DNA of 64,000 nt from Palaemon carinicauda (taxonomy: Eukaryota > Arthropoda > Malacostraca > Decapoda > Palaemonidae), in assembly GCF_036898095.1 (NCBI RefSeq), contig NC_090730.1, positions 25,625,033 to 25,689,032 on the forward strand, given 5' to 3'. Both the position numbers and the translations under genes were made by a program. Shown one piece after another: positions 26,698-37,615 of this stretch. The notes under the pieces are model-generated. The model saw only the letters and a program-made list of their open reading frames with translations, did no database searches and was not told the origin of the DNA. Position 1 is the stretch's first letter, and every line of letters begins with the position of its first letter.

Positions 26698-28140
26698 ACA
26701 CGTGTGAATGTTGTGCCTTTAGTTGCACACTTGTGAATGTTGTGCATTTGGTTGCGCACTTGTGAATGTTGTGCCTTTGGTTGCGCACTTGTGAATGTTG
26801 TGCCTTTAGTTGCACACTTGTGAATGTTGTGCCTTTGGTTGCACACTTGTGAATGTTGTGCCTTTGGTTGCACACTTTTGAATGTTGTGCCTTTGGTTGC
26901 ACACTTTTGAATGTTGTGCCTTTGGTTGCGCACTTTTGAATGTTGTGCCTTTGGTTGCGCACTTGTGAATGTTGTGCCTTTGGTTGCGCACTTGTGAATG
27001 TTGTGCCTTTGGTTGCGCACTTGTGAATGTTGTGCCTTTGGTTGCGCACTTGTGAATGTTGTGCCTTTGGTTGCGCACTTGTGAATGTTGTGCCTTTGGT
27101 TGCACACGTGTGAATGTTGTGCCTTTGGTTGCACACGTGTGAATGTTGTGCCTTTGGTTGCACACGTGTGAATGTTGTGCCTTTTGGTTACACACTTGTG
27201 AATATTGTGCCTTTTGGTTACACACGTGTGAATGTTGTGCATTTTGGTTACACACGTGTGAATGTTGTGCCTTTGGTTGCACATTTGTGAATGTTGTGCT
27301 TTTGGTTGCACACGTGTGAATGTTGTGCCTTTGGTTGCACACTTGTGAATGTTGTGCCTTTGGTTGCACACTTGTGAATGTTGTGCCTTTAGTTGCACAT
27401 TTGTGAATGTTGTGCCTTTGGTTGCGCACTTGTGAATGTTGTGCCTTTGGTTGCACACTTTTGAATGTTGTACCTTTGATTGCACATTTGTGAATGTTGT
27501 GCCTTTGGTTGCACACTTGTGAATTTTGTGCCTTTGGTTGCGCACTTGTGAATGTTGTGCTTTTAGTTGCACACTTGTGAATGTTGTGCCTTTGGTTGCG
27601 CACTTGTGAATGTTGTGCCTTTGGTTGCGCACTTGTGAATGTTGTGCCTTTGGTTGCGCACTTGTGAATGTTGTGCCTTTAGTTGCACACTTGTGAATGT
27701 TGTGCCTTTGGTTGCACACTTTCGAATGTTGTGCCTTTGGTTGCACACTTTCGAATGTTGTGCCTTTGGTTGCACACGTGTGAATGTTGTGCCTTTGGTT
27801 GCACACGTGTGAATGTTGTGCCTTTGGTTGCACACGTGTGAATGTTGTGCCTTTGGTTGCACACGTGTGAATGTTGTGCCTTTGGTTGCACACGTGTGAA
27901 TGTTGTGCCTTTTGGTTACACACTTGTGAAGGTTGTGCCTTTTGGTTACACACTTGTGAAGGTTGTGCCTTTTGGTTACACACTTGTGAAGGTTGTGCCT
28001 TTTGGTTACACACTTGTGAATGTTGTGCCTTTGGTTACACACTTGTGAAGGTTGTGCCTTTGGTTACACACTTGTGAAGGTTGTGCCTTTGGTTACACAC
28101 TTGTGAAGGTTGTGCCTTTAGTTACTCGCTTGTGAAGGTT
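26698..28140. repeat. 29-bp minisatellite, part after the BEL insertion
   Basis: About 49 units of GTGAATGTTGTGCCTTTGGT plus TGCACACTT, with point variants (ACGTG, TGCGCAC, TTTCGAA) in small homogenised runs. From 27908 the unit becomes a 30-bp variant with CCTTTTGGTTACACACTTGT, grading back toward the 31-bp type at 28100-28140. The 29-base period gives long open frames in all phases on both strands, which are artefacts. Confidence 0.96.
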
Positions 28141-28545
28141 CAGTGACGCTTGGTTACTAGCTTAACTGGAATTCCCTATAAGAAATGGAGGGAGTGCTGC
28201 TAGTTTGGCATATTTGTTTAATTAGGCATGGAGTATAATAGCTTGTGTATCGGTCGATTAAAATGAAGTCTATTTCTCTTCTTGTTTGCTTTTGGAAGAC
28301 TAATTAGGAGGTAATGGGCATGAGTTGTGTATTCGCTTTTGCCAGCTGTTCTGTTCTTTGTATGACGAAATCTTCCTTTTTAACCAAATACGAGCTTCCA
28401 AATATTTATGCACAGTTCCTGGATGTTCTACTGCAGCCATTTTTTCAGCATGTCAACCATCATGCTGGTACCATCAAAGTACCATATATATACAAAATTT
28501 AGTAGAATTTTATATCATGGTAATCGAGTTTAAAATTTTCTATGT
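28141..28545. other. Intron sequence between satellite and exon-like patch
   Basis: Two overlapping frames of 62 and 82 codons (28314-28573) contain a cysteine-rich stretch (CTVPGCSTAAIFSACQPSC), but the right arm does not obviously conserve it. No gene is called. Confidence 0.4.
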
Positions 28546-28565
28546 TCAGTATGTGTTGCTCATGT
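28546..28565 (+). ncRNA. Possible short exon, left copy
   Basis: A TTCAG acceptor-like site is followed within about 20 bases by a GTAAGT donor (28566-28571). The right arm has CCTTCAG and GTAAGT in the same relation near 59504-59525 on the minus strand. The shared donor is the main evidence. A micro-exon is unusual, so confidence is low. Confidence 0.25.
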
Positions 28566-28639
28566 GTAAGTGAAAAATATTCCAGCACATGGTGTACCAC
28601 TTGCCAGAACAGAGCAATGGCGTAATATAAAGTTTGTGA

Positions 28640-31600
28640 CCGTAGCGAGCCACGGCGGAACAAAAACCACTAGAATGACGAAGTGAATCTTAGGTAATTA
28701 CTTTAATTTCCAGCCACTTGTATGAACCTTATATTTTTCCACCTTATATTTTTCCACCTTATATTTTTTCAACTGGTTATCTTGTGTTTATTTTGCTTTT
28801 CCGGCCATTATTATTGTTCCAAATCCCTCGTTTTGGGCATTTTCACGTCCGAAGTTCCGGGTTTACCCTGGAGTTTTCTATAATTCTTTTTTTTTAAAGG
28901 GGTTCAAAAACTCGGGAATTAGTAGATTGTCCCAATAATCATGGTATTAACTGCATAAAACACAAGAAAGCGAGTTTGAAAAAATATGTTTTATCTATTT
29001 GGCTATCAATTAAAGAATATATTTACCCTTTAGTTTTAAAATTATAATTCTATGAAGACTATAATTTTCTAGTTACATTTATTTAGGACTAACATAAAAG
29101 GTAATAGTTGATTGCCAACATTCCTTCGATTTTAGGTCATATTATTTAACTAAATATCTAATGTTTCAGGAACTGTGTTTTAGGTACGTTTGAGTAATTT
29201 AAAATTTTCATTGTTCTTTACAAAAAACATGATTTGCGTTTAGGGTCGATTTTGGTCTTAATACGTGACTCTTTACTTGAATTTCTCAGGACTCATCTTT
29301 CAGGGATATTTATATTCCTGGCGAATTTTGGTTGATTGACTTTATTGCTCTACGTGATAACTTGTTAAATGCAAATACTAGTTATCTGAATTAGTTAAAC
29401 CAAGTTCAATGTTTCTGATACTGATTAAGGTGTTAGTTTTCACATAGAATTAGTTAGAATGTTAATGTAGTGAATTACCATCTTTTCTTTTAATCTGACG
29501 ATGGTAATTTTAACTTAGAAAGTAATTGGTATGGAATTGGAATTAATGCACAGTCATTGTTTGTGTTGAAGTTTATAAATATAACGTTTGGACATTTTAA
29601 ATGCTTCAATTTTGTCTGAAAATTATTTGGGCAGCTTCATACACGAAGCTTGGTGATTTTTACCAGTTTGTCTTCAAGTTTGAGTAAAAAATTGAAGAAA
29701 TTCTTTAAAAACATTTATTAGGATATATTAGTCACAAAATGTATTGGAAATTAGCTTTAATAATGCATTTATTTCTTTAAAAAAAAATTTTAGTTTTTAA
29801 AATTATTAGCAGGTTCTCGCTGATAATGTTTTTAAATGAAGTCTTTCTGTGCCAGAAAAAGCCGGAATATTTGCACATAAATACATTTTCTTTTCCAGAT
29901 TTTCAATGATCATAGTGACTGAAATGTTGAATTCTAAAAGGTGAACTGAATGCATATGAACCAGATACATTTTTGAAAGTTTTTATTCAGCTGAAGTGGA
30001 GTAAATTGATTAAAAGAATATTTGGAAATTGAACCACAAATTCAAACCCTTCAGTACTGGTAGGTATAAAAACTTTACTTGACCTTTTAGCTTCATGGCT
30101 TTTATTCAAGTAAAAATTTTGAAAAATGTCCGTTTACAATAATGTTTAAAACCTAAATTTGAAGTTATCGTTTAAATTGGGAATTAGTATTTGGCCTGAT
30201 TTTTGAGTGGAAGAAGCCATTCCTGGTGAAAAATTCCTTAAGTTGTGTAATTTTTAAATCAGTGGCCCGCAACTTTGATATCAGAGGTTATGTATAGCTT
30301 CTAAGATTGTGAATGTATAGCTTTTAAGATAAATATGTATAGCTCGTAAGATTTTGATAAACTTATTTTTCAAATTCGTGTTCAGCTCCATGCAAAAGAC
30401 ATTGCTGAAATGTTTTAGGTACGTATTAGAATAATTTTTCAAATGTTTTGGTTCTTTACAAAACACGTTTTTCTCTTTTACCCCCATGGACGTACCGGTA
30501 CGTCCTTGCAAAAATCTACTATTTACATTGAGACCAACCTGACCTCTGTATGAAGAAAATTAAGGCTGTTAGAGCAATTTAAAAAAATATATTGCAAAAT
30601 GTGCCTGAAAAAGAAAACGCCTGGGCGTAAAAGGTATGAGACACTTTACTTGAATTTATCAGGACTTACCTTAAAGGGATATTTACTTTCCTGGTGAATT
30701 TTGGCTGATTCTGACTTTGATTGCTTTAAATGTTATCTTGTTGGACGCAAATACTAGTTATTTGAAGTTACAATAAACTAATGTTTCTGATACTGACAAA
30801 GATGTATTAGTTTTCACAGATAATTATTGATTATAATTTTAGTGAATGACTTTTTTTAAATTTGATGTAAAAAGTTTTGATATGGAACTGGAATTTCATG
30901 CAGTCATTAGTGTTTGTCAAGTTCATATATATAACCTTTGGACATTTTAAATGCTTCAGTTTTGTCTGAATTATTTCAATTTTTTACCAGTTTTAGTAAT
31001 GCAGTTTTAGTAACATTGAAGAAATTCTTAAACATTTATTAGGATATACTTGGCACCAATTTGAAGATTGTTTTAATAATTCTTTTATTTCTGAGAAAAT
31101 AATTCTTAGCATGTTCACGCTGGTCATGTCTTTAAATGAAGTAGTTTTATGGTGACAGAAAAAAAGCAGAAATATTTACACAATGAATTTTCTTTTCCAG
31201 ATTTTTAATGACTATAGTGACAGTTGTTGACTGAAAGATGAACTTAATGCGTAAGTACTAAAAAAAACTTTTGAAAAGTTTGTATTCAGCTGAAATGGAG
31301 TAAATTAAGAAAGTTTAATTGGAAATTGACCTACAAATTCAAAACCTTCAGTAGTGGTAGGTTGATAAAACTTTGACTTTTTAGCTTCATGGCTAATATG
31401 CAAATAAAAATTTTGAAAAATGTCAGTTCATATTGAAAACATGAAAACTTCGTTATCACATTAATCTTTAAAACATGGATACTTAGTTATCGCATTAAAA
31501 TTTAAAACATGAAAACTTGGTTATCGTTTACATTAGGAATTAGTATTTGGCATGATTTTGAAGTGGGAGAAGCCATTCCTAGTGAAAAAGTTATTACTTA

Positions 31601-31690
31601 GCCGCAATTTTAATATCAGATGTTGTAAATATGTATAGCTTGTAAGAATGTGAATATGTATAGCTTATAAGATTTTGATTAAAACTTATT
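28640..31690 (+). repeat. Tandem ~1.3-1.4 kb units, left arm introns
   Basis: Units beginning near 29.16 and 30.48 kb share landmarks in order: GCAAATACTAGTTAT (29370 and 30749), CTTTTCCAGATTTT near 29890 and 31192, TTCAGTACTGGTAGG or TTCAGTAGTGGTAGG, and GTTCAGCTCCATGCAAA (30385 and 31708). A third, more decayed unit may run from about 34.45 to 35.25 kb. The right arm has one comparable unit (58.9-56.5 kb, minus strand). A small triplication of CCTTATATTTTT lies at 28727-28775. Confidence 0.65.
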
Positions 31691-31697
31691 TTTTCAG

Positions 31698-31789
31698 ATT
31701 CAAGTGTTCAGCTCCATGCAAAGGAAATTGTTGAAACTACGGGTTTTTCAATGGGTAGAAGGACAATTGGAATATATCTACTTTGAAAG
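31698..31789 (+). ncRNA. Exon candidate with conserved splice borders, left copy
   Basis: Preceded by TTTTTTCAG and followed by GTAAGAGG. The 92 bases include GTTCAGCTCCATGCAAAGGA. The right-arm copy (56612-56696, minus strand) has the same acceptor, donor and core despite many substitutions. One frame gives VQLHAKEIVETTGFSMGRRT, which superficially looks like a helix-turn-helix, but it ends in a stop before the donor and is not kept in the right copy. Confidence 0.45.
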
Positions 31790-32550
31790 GTAAGAGGAAT
31801 TATTTGTTTACTTTTTTGAAATTCCAATATTTTTCTAAAACTTGAGCCTGAGCCGAAGTGAAATATAAAATATCTGAATTTTATACAATTTAACATATTG
31901 CCGGATACTTCCAAGGTAGAGAGTAAGCCTACTTCTGGCTAAAGTAAGACTAGTCAAGATTTATGTACACTATATGCTTTGATTTCTTCCAGGTTTATTT
32001 GAAACTCTAGTTTGGATCTAGAAAAGAAAGGAATTGCAAACAGGATGAAAGTTGAAACGCCAACAGTAAAATAAATTTAGAGAAATCAAGAACGAAAGGA
32101 CTAAGAAAAATGTTAGTAAAAATGCAAAATGCTGTAAAATGCTGTAATAAACTATTGTTGCAGAAAATTTTAGTTCACATTAAGTTATTTTAGGTGTTTA
32201 ATACTAAATATATTAAATAGCCCTTTTCCTGTTGGTGCTATTTAATTTTTTTTAATGTAATTTTCCCATCCTACATTTCATACGAAGTTCTCTTGTGATC
32301 TCATCTTTTAGCATTATTTTAAAGACTTTTTTTCGCAGTTTTCTTTATGCAATGAGTTATCCTGGTCTCATATATGCAGTATTATAAGTTCTTCCTATTG
32401 CGTTGTCATCTGGTCTTATTTCCCTCGAGTTTTCTTTTGCGTTGAATCGTCTTCTGATCTTATCTTGTCTTCGCATACTCTTGGCTTCTCGCGACTATGG
32501 TTAGGCTTTGGGAATATTTGTTTTTCTTTTAGCTGCAGGTTAGGTTGAGA
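31790..32550. other. Intron / downstream sequence of the left copy
   Basis: Aligns with the reverse complement of 56.6-56.2 kb up to about 32.2 kb. There is a GTAATAAACTATTG phrase with AATAAA at about 32143 preceded by a TTCTTCCAG at 31985, so an alternative terminal exon (about 31994-32160) is possible in the left copy. The right copy lacks that acceptor. Confidence 0.4.
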
Positions 32551-33679
32551 GATTTTGGTTAACATTCCAACACAACTGTGCTGATTTGTAATTATCTTAG
32601 TGTTGTCTTCCACCAGTGTTGATTTTGGTTAACATTCCAACAAAACTGTGCTGATTTGTAATTCTGTTGGTGTTGTCTTCCACCAGTTTTGATTTTGGTT
32701 AACTTTCCAACAAAACTGTGCTGATTTATAATTCTGTTAGTGTTGTCTTCCACCAGTTTTGATTTTGGTTAACTCTCCAACAGAACTTGGCTGATGTGCT
32801 GATATGTAATTATCTTAGTGTTGTCTTCCACCAGTTTTGATTTTGGTTAACATTCCAACAAAACTGTGCTGATTTGTAATTCTGTTAGTGTTGTCTAACA
32901 CCAGTTTTGATTTTGGTTAACTTTCCAACAAAACTGTGCCGATTTGTAATTCTGTTAGTGTTGTCTTCCACCAGTTTTGATTTTGGTTAATTTTCCAACA
33001 GAACTTGCCTGATTTGTAATTCTGTTAGTGTTGTCTTCCACCAGTTTTGATTTTGGTTAATTTTCCAACAGAACTTGCCTGATTTGTAATTCTGTTAGTG
33101 TTGTCTTCCACCAGTTTTGATTTTGGTTAACTTTCCAACAGAACTTGGCTGATTTGTAATTCTGTTAGTGTCGTCTTCCACCAGTTTTGATTTTGGTTAA
33201 CTTTCCAACAAAACTTGGCTGATTTGTAATTCTGTTAGTGTTGTCTTCCACCAGTTTTGATTTTGGTTAACTTTCCAACAAAACTGTGCTGATTTGTAAT
33301 TCTGTTAGTGTTGTCTTCCACCAGTTTTGATTTTGGTTAACTTTCCAACAAAACTGTGCCGATTTGTAATTCTGTTAGTGTTGTCTTCCACCAGTTTTGA
33401 TTTTGGTTAACTTTCCAACAGAACTTGGCTGATTTGTAATTCTGTTAGTGTTGTCTTCCACCAGTTTTGATTTTGGTTAACTTTCCAACAAAACTGTGCC
33501 GAATTGTAATTCTGTTAGTGTTGTCTAACACCAGTTTTGATTTTGGTTAACTTTCCAACAGAACTTGGCTGATTTGTAATTCTGTTAGTGTTGTCTTCCA
33601 CCAGTTTTGATTTTGGTTAACTTTCCAACAGAACTTGGCTGATTTGTAATTCTTAGTGTTGTCTAACACCAGTTTTGAT
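32551..33679. repeat. 60-bp minisatellite, about 19 copies
   Basis: The unit contains GATTTTGGTTAACTTTCCAA, a CAGAACTTGGCTGATTTGTA part and ATTCTGTTAGTGTTGTCTTC, with an exact 60-base period over most of its length. Unit variants (AACTGTGCC, TCTAACACC) alternate, indicating local amplification. There is no counterpart in the right arm, so it expanded after the duplication. Confidence 0.95.
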
Positions 33680-33913
33680 GACTTTTCGTGATTGAAAATT
33701 CTTTAGAATAAAGTTTTGCATTTTACATTAAAGTTTCTGGAGATTTGTATGGATTAATTTTGTTAAACATTTTTCGTGGCAGGTTTAATCTTCGTGTACC
33801 ACATTTAGATGGTTTTTCACAATCATATAGTTTGTATTCCTAGAATGTTATAATTTTTTTTTTTCGTAGCCTTGGTTATTATTTTTTAAAAGTAAAATTT
33901 TGATATTGATATA
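33680..33913. other. Unique spacer between minisatellites
   Basis: No gene or repeat recognised. Confidence 0.5.
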
Positions 33914-34148
33914 TTAATATACCTTAGATTGGTATACAGTTTATATTAGTTAATATACCTTAGATTGGTATACAGTCTATATTAGTTAATATACCTTAGA
34001 TTGGTATACAGTTTATATTAGTTAATATACCTTAGATTGGTAAACAGTTTGTTAGTTGATATACCTTAGATTGGTAAACAGTTTGTTAGTTGATATACCT
34101 TAGATTGGTATACAGTGTTAGTTAATATACCTTAGATTGGTATACAGT
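33914..34148. repeat. ~36-bp minisatellite, about 7 copies
   Basis: Unit TTAGTTAATATACCTTAGAT plus TGGTATACAGTTTATA, with some shortened copies. TATACC and GGTATA make the unit partly self-complementary. Confidence 0.92.
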
Positions 34149-35118
34149 TAATCTTCATAGTAACTTTGATAATCAAATTGTTAAATTTTTAGAGTTTTGA
34201 CTTGTCCATAGGCATCGAAAATTAATCTTTTAATTCTTCTTGCATATCCTATTGCTCCAGAGAACACTGCTGAAATTTTGTCAGTGAAATTGGAATTTGT
34301 ATTAAATGTGTTTATCTCTGCACATATTTAGTTTGAATTTCCATAGGTTTTGGGAGGTAATTACAGAGTTTTCTGGATTGTTAAGTATTCAAGGTATTTA
34401 TTTCTATTTCTAAAAGCATCTTTACAAAATATATCCTAAACTCTAATGGTTGATTTTGGTCTAAACTCGTGTGGTTAAATTTTTCAAGACCTATTTAAAT
34501 TCTTGGATTCCTGCAGAGTTTTGGTTGCTATTGATTTGGTAATTGCTTTACGTGTAATATAGATGAAAATTTTATTTGATAAAATTGGTTAATAAAGCGC
34601 GTTAAATGTAATTATAGCTAATGACTTGTATAAAGTTCAAATTGGTGAGGATTGTTAATTGAAATTTATATTTTTTATTTTAGAGGGTTTCTCTTTGGAA
34701 CTTAACATTAGGGAGCTTAACATCAATGAAATTCTCCACATTGTGTTATAGTTTATATATAGAACTATTTGAAATCCTTATCAATTTGCCTCCTTGTTTC
34801 TGGAGCTGAAAAATTTCGGCTAAATACTCAAAGTAGATGGTGTTTATTGGGTCTTTTAGTAATGGAGTCTAGGTGTGAAAGGAAGCGGAATAGATACTTG
34901 AAAAGGTTGTATTTAGATATTAAAATTGGTTGGTAATAGCAATTTGATATTTTAATGAAGGTGTTACATGTCTATAAGATATCTGGCATACATAAAATTT
35001 TAAAAATTATGTAAATTTCTCCTCATTGCAAATTAATCTTTTCAAATGTCTTCTTTTAAAGGGTTACAGGGTATTTTGCTCAATACGTGCACACACCAAT
35101 GCCCAATTTCTTTTGCAG
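34149..35118. other. Intron-like sequence, decayed third unit
   Basis: Weak similarity to the 1.3 kb units (GATTTTGGTCTAAACTCGTG near 34453, GAGTTTTGGTTGCTATTGAT near 34517). No coding frame. Confidence 0.4.
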
Positions 35119-35245
35119 GTTTCAAGAAAACTTCAATAAGATCTCAGAGGAAAGTGGGTCAGTATTTTGTACCAGGGAAATCTTAAAAGGATATTTCACC
35201 AATACGACCATTATTTTGGCTTTGTGGAATGACATTAAGTGAAAG
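35119..35245 (+). ncRNA. Exon candidate, left copy
   Basis: Preceded by TTTTGCAG and followed by GTAAGTTACT, with 127 bases between. It ends GTGAAAG like the 31698-31789 exon (TTTGAAAG), consistent with a duplicated exon unit. No long frame. No clear right-arm match found by eye. Confidence 0.35.
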
Positions 35246-35915
35246 GTAAGTTACTGCCAATTTACCGGTGCTATTGATAAACATGGTATTACAAAAGTGC
35301 ATAAAAACTTAAATTTATTCTTGTTGACAGAGCAATTTGCAAAAAAATAATTATAGAATATCAAGCTTTTATTCTATACTTAATTGAATACTAAACGTAG
35401 CACTTGCATGTACATTAGGGACTTAACTTTAATGTGTTGAAATTTTAGTTAAGCAAAGCTTGAGCAAAAAATAAATTTACAATTGGAAGTTCGTCTAGAA
35501 ACTTGTCACATTTCTTGGAATGCCTTAGGTAGTTACTGATATTTAAAGCAAAAGTATAAGAGTTCCCTGTGTAAATATACAAAATAATTAAACTGATGAA
35601 AAGTAATTGAATTGTTCTCTCACCCCCTTACATGTGTTTATAGCTCATTAGGCATTTATTTAAGCTTTATTTTTAGCCCTTAAAGATAAGGCAATGAGAA
35701 TACTAGTGTATAATTTAAGTGGCTTCTAATTTAATCATGCAAAAAAAGTTGGAAGGCTTCTAATTTAATCATGCAAAAAAAGTTGGAAGTCATATTGTTC
35801 AGGATTTAAAATTTTAAGAACAATTATGCATAAAGATCTTCAAAACTAGTTTTATAAAGATGGTTAATATGATATAGGGTAAATTATCAATTGTTTGTTC
35901 TTTTTTCTATTTCAG
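35246..35915. other. Intron-like sequence with a short direct repeat
   Basis: GGCTTCTAATTTAATCATGC plus a poly-A and GTTGGAA is repeated in tandem at 35720-35788. No gene. Confidence 0.5.
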
Positions 35916-36125
35916 ATATCTCACGCAAGAAAATGATAGAAGGAAATAAGACAGACGAGATGAAATGACGGAGCAGTAAAAATGAAAGAAAACAACAAGA
36001 CGGATGAGATGAATTAAATACGTACTGGAGCAGATCTAAAAACCTGTCAGCAATGCCGTCAAGAAACATATGTTTTTAAATAACTTCTATGGTATAAAAA
36101 GCTAATAAAAAGAATAATGAAAGGT
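35916..36125 (+). ncRNA. Terminal exon candidate, left copy
   Basis: Starts after TTTCTATTTCAG and has AATAAA at 36104-36109. The right arm has a matching acceptor (CTTTCAG) and shared text (ACGT...GGAGCAGAT, ACATATGTTTTT or ACATATGTTAAA) before its own AATAAA. The left copy contains two repeats of GACGAGATGAA-type purine-rich sequence. Confidence 0.4.
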
Positions 36126-36147
36126 TTTTTATTGCATCAATTGGAAA

Positions 36148-36290
36148 AATAACAAAGACATTGGTGTTACATTCTTAGAGCTAAAATAGTTCTTTGTCTA
36201 ATAAGTAAGAGCTTTTAATAAAATAACAAAGACATTGGTGTTACATTCTTAGAGCTAAAATAGTTCTTTGTCTAATAGTAAGAGCTTTTT
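36148..36290. repeat. Direct duplication of ~70 bp
   Basis: AAATAACAAAGACATTGGTG through GTAAGAGCTTT occurs twice in tandem (36148-36215 and 36221-36290), with a one-base difference near the end. Confidence 0.9.
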
Positions 36291-36461
36291 ATATTAAGCT
36301 TTCATGTCCATACTTAATCCATCTTTTTAATCCCTATTACTACGATTTCAAACCCATTCTCTTCTTCATCTTTTATACTTCTCGTCTTGTCTGTTTTGCA
36401 GAAATTTCTGTGTGCGCTGAAATGTTAAATTCGTCTTGATGTGTGTGCATCTAAATAAGTA

Positions 36462-36640
36462 AAGCTTTTTTTAATTACGAAGCACAGAAAAAAAGGTGGC
36501 TTTGCATCCTACGTTCTTAACGTTTCGAAGCACAGAAAAAAAGGTGGACTTTGCATCTACGTTCTTAATGTTTCGAAAACATAACTTAGATGCAAAATAC
36601 CTAATTCTGTTATGTGCTTCGTAATTAAAAAAGCTTTATT
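36462..36640. repeat. Tandem plus inverted repeat patch
   Basis: A 48-bp unit with CGAAGCACAGAAAAAAAGGT is doubled at 36478-36575. The whole is enclosed by inverted arms, TTTTTTTAATTACGAAGCAC at about 36466 and GTGCTTCGTAATTAAAAAAG at about 36614, so it can fold into a hairpin. Confidence 0.85.
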
Positions 36641-36828
36641 TTTAGATGCTAGATGCATATCGACATTATAAGTTTCATCCACACACATGTAAAACAAATT
36701 AGATTTTTGTACAATTACAACTAGTTAAATTCCCATTATAGAAAATACAGAATTGAAAATAATAAAACAAACAGCAAACCTTCATCGTAAAATGACAAAT
36801 TTCGTAGATAATTTGTATTTTTCCTACC

Positions 36829-36994
36829 ATACAAACCTTTGCTATTTCCATGGGGTAACATTTGGCGGAGCTGAATGACGAGCCATTAAAATTAAACGAG
36901 GGTTAACTACCCCCTTGCTAATTAGCAGGGGGTAGGGAAGGGGTAGCTAGCTACCCCTTCCCCCCTCACACACTGTGAATAGCTCAATTCACTT
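36829..36994. repeat. DIRS inverted terminal repeat, left (3') copy
   Basis: Matches the reverse complement of 44719-44884 with a single visible mismatch (ACCTTTG versus ACCATTG). Outside it the left end has its own 38-base extension (36791-36828). It contains two adjacent hairpin-forming sequences, one a perfect 28-base palindrome at 36935-36962 centred on GTAGCTAGCTAC. Confidence 0.95.
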
Positions 36995-37043
36995 AAATGT
37001 AGGACTTGACTTGGGGGTCAGGGCTGGCGGGTAACATTTGCGT

Positions 37044-37142
37044 AAATAGCAAAGGTTTGTATGGTAGGAAAAATACAAATTATCTACGAAATTTGTCATT
37101 TGTTCCGTAACCCAATACAAACCATTGCTATTTCCATGGGGT
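37044..37142. repeat. DIRS internal complementary region
   Basis: Its reverse complement reads as the right terminus of the element (AGCAATGGTTTGTATTGGGT...GAACAAATG) joined directly to the left terminus (AAATGACAAATTTCGTAGAT...TTTGCTATTT). It is therefore a stored copy of the circle junction, as in DIRS1. It lies just inside the 3' repeat, the expected place. Confidence 0.9.
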
Positions 37143-37615
37143 GACTTACCCTTAGGAAGGGCGGAAAGTCCCCAGCCTTCTGGCTTCGGCTTTACCCGGG
37201 GACTCCAATTCCGAGTTGTAGAACTCAAGGAACGGGAGTCCCTAACCCTCGCACGCTGTCATGTTTGACCATCGTGCGGCCTACAAGGATGTGTGTGAAG
37301 GAGAATAACGTGACTCGTCCTAGGAAGTTGACCTGGGGTTCCTTATGTGGAACCCTAGGCTAGGACGTACCCAATACCACCTCGTCAGGGTATGGGGGAC
37401 GCGACAGTATTAAAGCTAATACTAGGAGCACAAGGAAGCATGGTTTACCTGCAGAGGTTGAGGTCAGCTGTGCAAAGGCCTGGATGCTGCTATTCCCAAG
37501 GGAGGGGAGAATGAAGAAAGAAGTAAGGGCCAGACATACTCTTTCATTCACGCAGACTAAAACCGGGTAACAATGCCCTCAACCTTCTGCTACTTGTCCA
37601 ATAAGGAGCCTGAGG
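37143..37615 (-). other. DIRS 3' untranslated region
   Basis: Between the recombinase stop and the internal complementary region. Several small GC-richer frames without similarity. Base composition matches the rest of the element, not the AT-rich flanks. Confidence 0.6.

Larger units (their letters stand above)
13058..36125 (+). ncRNA. Putative spliced non-coding gene, left copy
   Basis: Inferred transcript unit from the TATA box at 13058 through exon 1 (donor at 13296) and exon-like segments with AG/GTAAG borders (near 28560; 31698-31789; 35119-35245). It ends in a terminal exon at about 35916-36125 with AATAAA. Exon 1, the 31698 exon and the terminal exon have counterparts with the same splice borders in the inverted right copy. 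No exon has a long shared reading frame, so the product is probably non-coding or a very diverged protein. The first intron holds the 31/29-bp array and the BEL element. Splicing is predicted only from sequence, and no transcript evidence is available. Confidence 0.35.
11400..36150 (+). repeat. Left arm of a large diverged inverted duplication
   Basis: Segments of this interval match the reverse complement of 54.34-64.0 kb in the same order. The pairs are 11.45-12.1 with 64.0-63.4, 12.4-14.4 with 63.0-61.1, the 31-bp arrays (14.5-18.5 and 26.7-28.1 with 61.05-59.6), 28.5-32.2 with 59.5-56.2, and 35.9-36.13 with 54.45-54.34. By eye, identity is high enough to align hundreds of bases, with many substitutions and indels. 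The left arm is longer because of the BEL insertion, larger satellites and tandemly repeated exon units. Confidence 0.75.

Noticed and set aside
26658..28077. Long reading frames over the 29-bp array (up to 451 codons, several frames and both strands)
   Set aside because: The 29-base period has no stop in several phases, so any frame stays open. The periodic peptides (CNQRHNIH, ATKGTTF) are an artefact of the tandem repeat.
31698..31789. Helix-turn-helix-like peptide VQLHAKEIVETTGFSMGRRT
   Set aside because: It is followed by a stop inside the exon, and the right-arm copy differs by seven bases, destroying the frame. Coincidental.
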